The notes under the pieces: model-generated
Seen by the model: only the letters and a program-made list of their open reading frames with translations
Database searches by the model: none
What the model was told of the DNA's origin: nothing
In this document: one piece after another, positions 58,318 to 64,000 of the stretch
Numbering within the stretch: the first letter of the stretch is position 1
Layout: each line of letters starts with the position of its first letter
Assembly (NCBI RefSeq): GCF_028640845.1
Contig: NC_080546.1
Span: forward strand, 36,711,520 to 36,775,519
Length of the DNA: 64,000 nucleotides
Direction: 5' to 3'
From: Ahaetulla prasina
Lineage: Eukaryota > Chordata > Lepidosauria > Squamata > Colubridae
Made by a program: the position numbers and the translations under genes

Positions 58318-59364
58318 AGACTTCTAAAGTCGATTGGCACAATGCTAAGCAAACACAGCAGTGGGTCAAGGGTGAAGGGCTAGGAACCTGGCAGGTGAAA
58401 GGTTGAGCGACATGAAAGGCAAAGACCACAATTGTTTTAAGAAAGAAGCTTTAGCAGGGAGGGGGGGATGGGAGGGTGTTTTAAGTTTTGGCAAACAGCC
58501 AGGCCAACTGTATTGGAGAAGGTCACACAACTGGCCTTAACATTTTAGCTGCTGTCTTTTTCCTCACACTTGGGTTTAATGATATTAGAGATCCTTATTG
58601 CCCTGCCAAAAAAAAAGAGCCACCCCAACGTCTATGAAAATTAACCTTCTCTGCCAAGAGACACTGTGCAGGGTATTTTCACTATTGGTGTGCATACAGG
58701 CTTAGATTTGTGCTGGGTTCTTAGTGCTTAGAGCACTGACCTTCAGAGGCACCCTGGTCCCTTGGAAGCTAAAGGAGGACTCATTTTCATGCTTGCAGTT
58801 GTATTGTCAATTTCTGTGAGACAATGTTGTTGAAGTAACTCACTCACTCATTCATTCATTCATTCCTTGTGTGTCCAATCACACTTAGCCAATAAAAATT
58901 CTATTCTATTCTATTCTATTCATTCATTCATTCATTTTATTTTGTCAAATACATATTAAATAATTATATAAATATAAGCATGAATTGAATACATAAAAGG
59001 AATACAACTAAAGGGAACATTAGGACAGGGACGGTAGGCACGCTGGTGCTCTTATGCACGCCCCTTACAGACCTCTTAGGAATGGGGTGAGGTCAATACT
59101 AGATAGTCTTTGGTTAAGGCTTTGGGGATTTTGGGAAGAGACCAGAGTCAGGTAGCACATTCCAGGCATTAACAACTCTGTTACTGAAGTCACATTTTCT
59201 GCAATCTAGATTGGAGAGGTTCACTTTTAAGTTTGAATCTATTGTGTTCTCGTGTATTGTTGTGGTTGAAGCTGAAGTAGTCATTGATAGGAAGTACATT
59301 GTAGCAGGTAATTTTATGAGCTATGCTCAGGTCATACCAAAGGTATGAGTTCTAAATTTTCTAA
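58259..59364 (-). mobile_element. Insertion flanked by 31-bp direct repeats, containing LINE 3' end
   Basis: Identical 31-bp copies lie at 58228-58258 and 59365-59395. Within are (TC)n(AC)n at 58270-58318, unassigned sequence 58320-58850, a (CATT)n run with an AATAG-family scrap (58866-58940), and a minus-strand AAATA-tailed LINE 3' end (58920-59364, with the complement of AGACCTCTTAGGAATGGGGT). The LINE's 5'-truncated end abuts the right repeat. Confidence 0.75.
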
Positions 59365-59588
59365 AGCTGGGAATCCTCCTTCCCCCTTTTGCACTTTTAT
59401 TGTTTTTCGTTCAAATAAATATTCATGTTATTTTACTTGGCTCTATCTTTATTTTTTACATTGACCAGTAGCTGCCTCATTTCCCACCCTCGGCTTATAC
59501 TCGAGTCAATAGTTTTTCCCAGTTTTTGTGGTAAAATTAGGTGCCTCGGCTTATATTCGGATCGGCTTATACTCGAGTATATACGGTA

Positions 59589-60252
59589 CTTCTTCTAGTT
59601 GATGCTCCTTATATTTGTAAATATTTGCACCCATATTTATTGTGGCTGTCAGTGCTCACAAATACATGGTATCTTATTTGGTGGAACACTGATATCCAAT
59701 AAAAGTTTATGTATATATTTTTAGGAGTAGTAAGGTCCAGCATTTCTATTTTGTAGCTGTGGCTCTGCCCATTCATGTTCTACATCAGTAAGGCATTGAT
59801 AAGAATTTGAGGAGGTCATCATAAAACCAGGCAATTTTTGTAGTAAATAAATACCTTCAGTATATCCAACTCAATGTATTGTAGCGCATGTACAATATGT
59901 ACTCACTTCATGAGTATGAAGTGATATAATGGGAAAAGCATCTCTTAGAGCACTGCTTTCTAGGCGTGGATAAATTACCCAAAATTGGGTAAAAGTAGTT
60001 GACAAATGAAACCATTACCCAATCATAACAGGGATATTTAACTGATTTAAACTGTTTTACCTACATTGGGTGAAAAAAGGACTTTCTGATCAGCTGTTAT
60101 GTATAATTAAGGAAAAGGTTTGAGAAGCACTGTCTTAGAAGTTGTTAGGAAAAAATAACCCTAAGCCAGACATTTCCTTTTTCTTGTAAAACCACATTTT
60201 CCATTTACAGCGTTACAAACACTGTTGCCCTGTAGGAAGTTCCTAGAAGAAT
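59589..60252. other. No recognisable gene
   Basis: AT-rich spacer before the gypsy element; no repeat ends identified. Confidence 0.4.
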
Positions 60253-60257
60253 GAAAT

Positions 60258-60446
60258 TGTTAGATTCGGGCAATAACGAGGCAGGAGACCAGATGAGTGA
60301 CAACAGCTCTTTAGTTTATAGTGAACCCAGCAGCGAACAACAGAAAAACCCCTCTTTATATACAGTTCAGTCGGAGGCAACAGCCAATCAGCAACGTGCT
60401 ATTTCCCGCTCTAATTTCCCTCCAAGTCTCTTAAAGATACATTACA
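60258..60446 (-). repeat. Mini-gypsy 3' LTR
   Basis: 189 bp, appears identical to 62238-62426. Contains TTTATATACAG on the plus strand; the minus-strand sense starts TGTAATGTATC. Confidence 0.95.
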
Positions 60447-61020
60447 CTCCTTCCCTCCCAGAAAACATTTTACCCCTATTTACATGAAATTAGCATCTTA
60501 TTTCTCTACGTAGTCACGCAAGTAGACTGGGCGTCTCCTAACTCTTTCGGACCTGCGCAATTCATTCTCTGGGAGTGAGTCGAGCTGGCCGGAGGGACTG
60601 TTTGTTCCTCTCAGCTCCTCCTCTAGGCCATCCGGCCCTGGATTATTTGCAGAATCGCCCTGCTTTCTTCAGGAGGGACCGGTTGGTGTCGCTGGACCTC
60701 ATCGAACTCAGATAAGTCCCGTCGCCCGGTTTGAGTTAGCTGTGGATTCAAACATTGAGTCAGCTGTGGATTCAAACATTGGATAGTCAGGGCCTGTTTC
60801 TGGACTTGTGATTGTTCTTTTCTTAATTGGTCTATGTGGCGCCCAAACCCGGCCATCCTCTATCTCTACCAGGTACGATTTGGGTCGGTTGTTTCAAGGA
60901 TTGTCCCTTTACCCAATTTTGGGCCTTCTCCGTAATTGTGTGCCCATACTGGACTTCCCACTGTCATTTCTCTTGTTTTACCGTTTGTCCCTTTGTACCC
61001 GCCTGGGGTGTAGTTTGGGT

Positions 61021-61809
61021 TTAACGGTCTAACGGGCACCTAAGCTTCCTCCCCATCAGTAGCTCTGCTGGGCTGCGGCCAGTTGCTACACAGGGGGTTC
61101 TGTGTTGTACTGCTAGGAAGGTGTCAATTTTTAATTGCCAATCGCCTGGCCTGATTCTGGACAATGCTTCCTTTGCGCTCCGAACGAAACGTTCTGCAAG
61201 GCCATTCGTCGCAGGGTGGAAAGGCGCCGAGAGGACATGCCGGATGCCCTCTTCCGCCAAGTACCCCTCAAATAGGGTCACTGTGAATTGCGGACCATTG
61301 TGGGAAACTAGGGGGTGGGGTACCCCGTGGGTAACAAATAGGCGCCGAAGGACTGAGATTACGGCCTCGGCTGTCATGGATCTCATAAGAATGATTTCCA
61401 GCCATTTGGAATAGGCATCGACTACCACTAGGAATGTTTGCCCATGGAAGGGGCCGGCAAAATCGATGTGGATCCTAGACCATGGGCCCTGGGGTTTCTC
61501 CCACTCTCGAGTTGGGGCCGTTGGTGGTAGTGGTCTGGACTCCTGGCAGGCTTGGCATTTTCCTACCCTGTCACTAATCTCCGTGTCCATTAAGGGCCAC
61601 CACACATAGCTCCTTGCTAAACCCTTCATTCTCACGATCCCAGGGTGGCCCTCGTGCAGGAGTTCCAAAACTTTTTTCCGCAATTTCTCCGGGATCACCA
61701 CTCTATCCCCCCAGAGCAAACACCCTCCTTGAGCCGACAACTCCCCGCGTTTCTTTACATATTCCTTAAACGCCGCCCGCGCAGCGGCCATCCTCTTGCA
61801 CCCACCCAA
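61021..61809 (-). pseudogene. Gypsy integrase region, catalytic residue lost
   Basis: The 262-codon frame has an N-terminal zinc-binding region (H52, H55, C85, C88) around LLHEGHPGIVR and GKCQACQ. The core has HIDFAGPF (D116) and NGLAERFVRSAK (E206). At the second catalytic position, residue 170 is His where the family has Asp (VSHNGPQF), with the expected 35-residue spacing to E206. The C-terminal part ends at PLDR, and the frame then breaks; 60600-61020 continues it in other frames. The enzyme is presumably inactive. Confidence 0.9.
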
Positions 61810-62138
61810 TTTCAGTTCTTATTGTAATGTCCTTGTAAGAAGCCCGAGCCACCACCTTGGAAGTGACTGGACCAGAGTCCAAAGAGTCAATTAGCAGGAC
61901 GGGTGTGCCCGGAGTGGGGTCTTCGATAGTCTCTGGTAATGGGCAACTGCTCAAAGCGTCTGCGGTGTCGAAAACTTCCGAACCGCAGTGGCTTAGGAAG
62001 TACGCTCTCTTCCTGTTGTCGGAGACCCCTGAGTTCGCTCGCTCGAGGAAGCTTCGAGGAAACACTCAAACGAGCCATGTATGACCCCCATTTTTCTTTA
62101 GCTGGGTCGAATGGCGCTGGCGGTGTGTAGCTGGACAT
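61766..62138 (-). pseudogene. Gypsy gag N-terminal piece fused to pre-integrase linker
   Basis: The minus strand starts MSSYTPPAPFDPAKEKWGSY, then after a frame change RANSGVSDNRKRAYFLSHCG and SEVFDTADALSSCPLPET, a retroelement gag start. It then passes to TPGTPVLLIDSLDSGPVTSK, a linker upstream of integrase. The junction near 61930 marks the internal deletion. Confidence 0.7.
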
Positions 62139-62237
62139 CGCTGCTATCCGCCCTTATTTTGCTGGGTTCGTGTATTCCTGGTTAGCTCAGCTCTTTCCTG
62201 GCGCTCTTTTGCCTCGAGATCCCACCTTCGTCGCCAG

Positions 62238-62426
62238 TGTTAGATTCGGGCAATAACGAGGCAGGAGACCAGATGAGTGACAACAGCTCTTTAGTTTATA
62301 GTGAACCCAGCAGCGAACAACAGAAAAACCCCTCTTTATATACAGTTCAGTCGGAGGCAACAGCCAATCAGCAACGTGCTATTTCCCGCTCTAATTTCCC
62401 TCCAAGTCTCTTAAAGATACATTACA
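62238..62426 (-). repeat. Mini-gypsy 5' LTR
   Basis: 189 bp, adjoining the primer-binding-site region at 62225-62237 and the gaaat duplication at 62427. Confidence 0.95.
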
Positions 62427-62489
62427 GAAATATTTTAGGAAATATTAAAAAGGCAGAATATATTTCCCTGGATGAGAAATGGAGAAACA

Positions 62490-62917
62490 TGTTTTAAGGA
62501 CAAAGCAGCTCCCTGCAGCTTCCTGCCTCCCCCACCTTTGTCAATGGGCCAGAGGTAGAAACTCATTCTCTCCACCTTTGTCAATGGACCATTATCTGCA
62601 ACACAATAGGACCCATCTAGCAAAAGAAACTTACCACATGGCACCTGGGAAGATTCTGTCAGCCAGGAAGGCTAGCTAAGACCGCCCCCCTTGGAGTCTG
62701 ACAACCAATCAGGATCCTCTTCCTGTGCCCCAGGAAGTTCCAAGCTCAGAGAAAGCATAAAGCCAGGGCACGCTGAGCATCTCACCCCTTTTTTCTGTTC
62801 AGGAACTCAAGCCATGTGACCCTGTCCTCCATTAAACCATCTTTCCAAGCAGTCTCCATGTTTTCAGTGTCTTTTTCCCCACTTGGAACTGAACCCAGAT
62901 GGACATTTCTTCCAACA
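62490..62917 (+). mobile_element. Possible solo LTR
   Basis: Starts TGTTTTAAGGACAAAGC and ends TTTCTTCCAACA. It contains CAACCAATCAGGATCC (CCAAT-like), GCATAAAGCCAGGGC and CCTCCATTAAACCATC (a polyadenylation-like ATTAAA). No flanking duplication was found, so the boundaries are tentative. Confidence 0.4.
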
Positions 62918-63394
62918 GTCCCCAATCACATTTTCTTGTCTTTGTTCTGATTGTGAATAGGATGCAGTGGGAAATTGTTTAAGTGCTGAATAGAACGCAG
63001 TGGGAAATAGTTTAAGAGGGCAAAGCAAGCCCACTTGTTTACCTTGGAGTTTCTTTCTATCTTTATCAGAACTCAAGAGTCTACTGCAGACACAATGGCC
63101 TTCTTTTCAAAATCATGGCAAGGATTCCACAAAGGGAAAAGCACATGAAACACAAACCATCAGTTTCTATTTTGTGCAAGTTTGGAAAGGGAAGTAAATA
63201 GGCTCAAAAAATCCCTGTCATAGGCAAGTATAAATACTATTGATCTTAATTATGGAAAACTGCAGAAATATTCCTTTGCTTTAACACTCCAATCACAAGT
63301 AGCCAAAATCTATATTGCCCTACTACAGCGTGTCTTAATCTCAATGTGTAGACTTCAACTTGCAGAACTCTTTAAGGTGTGTGGGCTTCAACTT
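62918..63394. other. No recognisable gene; short hAT-end remnant
   Basis: 63330-63390 resembles the decayed hAT end at 3369 (GTGTGTAGACTTCAACTTGCAGAACTC-like, in part). Two short imperfect repeats of GCAGTGGGAAAT lie near 62962-63008. Confidence 0.35.
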
Positions 63395-63725
63395 AGAGGT
63401 GGGTTTCAGCAGGTTCTGACCAGTTCTGGAGAAGTAGTTTGGAGAACCAGTAGTAAAAATTCTCACTGGCCCCGCCTCCATCTATTCTCTGCTTCCCAAA
63501 TCCCAGCTGATCGGGAGGAAATGGGGATTTTGCAGTAACCTTCTCCTGGATTGGGGACAGAATGGAGATTTTACAGTATCATTCCCCTGGGGTGAGGTGG
63601 GAATGGATAATTTACAGTATCCTTCCCCTGCCACGCCCATAAAGCCACACCCACCAAGCCACGCCACGCCCACCAAGCCACATCCACAGAATTGGTAGTA
63701 TAAAAATTTGAAACCCACCACTGCT
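63395..63725. mobile_element. MITE with internal tandem repeats, copy of 5216-5530
   Basis: Left end GAGGTGGGTTTCAGCAGG and right end TTTGAAACCCACCACTGC. Three degraded internal units contain GGGGATTTTGCAGTAACC-like blocks, and GCCACACCCACCAAGCCACG is near the right end. The final 63.73-64.0 kb shows nothing recognisable. Confidence 0.75.
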
Positions 63726-64000
63726 TCAACTCCCAGAATTCCTCAGCCTCCATGCAAAGCCAGAAATGGGACTAATATCATAAACCATGATTAAATTAAT
63801 AACTATTTTAGGAGGGACTTCAGGGGACAGCAAACAGGGTTTCACTTTCATAGAGCCAGCAACCACAGCAAAAATAGTGGGGAAGACTAGACTGTTGCTT
63901 TTGGAGAGTTAAGGGGCCAGATGAACTTGAAAGAACATTTCTTCTGGGTGTTTTAAAGTTTTATGAAGAATATATAAAGATTTTGAAATTAATTGTAAGA

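Larger units (their letters stand above)
57381..59586. mobile_element. Mariner-like non-autonomous element with GC-rich cargo
   Basis: Inverted ends of about 26 bp start CCGTATATACTCGAGTATAA and end TTATACTCGAGTATATACGG, each flanked by TA (57379-57380, 59587-59588), as for Tc1/mariner insertions. The right part also has subterminal inverted-like motifs (GGTGCCTCGGCTTATATTCG). The interior at 57400-58258 is CpG-rich and unlike the surroundings, with 113-bp tandem repeats at 57768-58050. A 1.1-kb secondary insertion is at 58259-59364. No transposase frame was recognised. Confidence 0.8.
60258..62426 (-). mobile_element. Young mini Ty3/gypsy element (internally deleted)
   Basis: LTRs at 60258-60446 and 62238-62426 (189 bp each) appear identical, start TGTTAGATTC and end ATACATTACA. 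Perfect 5-bp duplications gaaat are at 60253-60257 and 62427-62431. On the minus strand, a polypurine tract (GGGAGGGAAGGAG, complement of about 60447-60459) precedes the 3' LTR. The primer-binding-site region (complement of 62225-62237) follows the 5' LTR. The internal 1.8 kb holds a gag N-terminal piece and the integrase end of pol. Protease, RT and RNase H are missing, so mobilisation must have been in trans. Confidence 0.93.

Overview
The window is vertebrate nuclear DNA from a squamate reptile, most likely a snake. It holds BovB (RTE) LINE sequence, CR1, L2 and L1 LINEs, tRNA-derived Sauria-type SINEs, many hAT- and mariner-type MITEs, Ty3/gypsy elements, and a CR1-clade LINE whose 3' end carries an (AATAG)n tail, a pattern described as enriched in snake genomes. 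No bacterial feature, CRISPR array, tRNA gene or rRNA gene was seen.

One host gene is fully readable: ZNF330 (NOA36, a nucleolar cysteine-rich zinc-binding protein), on the minus strand. Nine coding exons between 38070 and 26646, with consensus splice sites and consistent phases, give a 966-bp CDS (321 residues plus stop). A CpG-rich promoter and probable non-coding first exon lie near 41.7-42.3 kb. One coding exon is a 20-nt microexon. Its introns carry many MITEs and SINEs.

Region by region. 1-10 kb: a MITE at the left edge, BovB and CR1-clade LINE fragments, MITEs and a decayed Penelope-like element split by a SINE. 10.4-12.9 kb: an old, internally deleted gypsy provirus with an 82-bp-arm hairpin inside. 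15-22 kb: a MITE, the 3' end of an AATAG-tailed LINE, and a long decayed CR1 with nested insertions. 22-26.5 kb: almost no recognisable feature. 26.6-42.3 kb: ZNF330. 42.5-45.1 kb: an L1 fragment split by another LINE, then a solo LTR. 45-49 kb: a CR1 tail and SINEs. 49.2-56.9 kb: a LINE nest with an AATAG-tailed LINE carrying a 339-codon RT reading frame, and a CR1 interrupted first by a microsatellite and then by a nearly 5-kb LINE whose 3' end is tandemly duplicated. 57.4-59.6 kb: a mariner-like element with 26-bp inverted ends, GC-rich cargo and a secondary insertion. 60.3-62.4 kb: a young mini-gypsy element with apparently identical 189-bp LTRs. 62.5-63.7 kb: a possible solo LTR and a MITE.

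I found no convincing new multi-gene system. The most interesting structures are the two miniaturised gypsy elements with the same architecture, the mariner-like element with CpG-rich cargo and a possible captured splice donor, an inverted repeat pair bracketing ZNF330 coding exon 5, and the hairpin in the older gypsy element.
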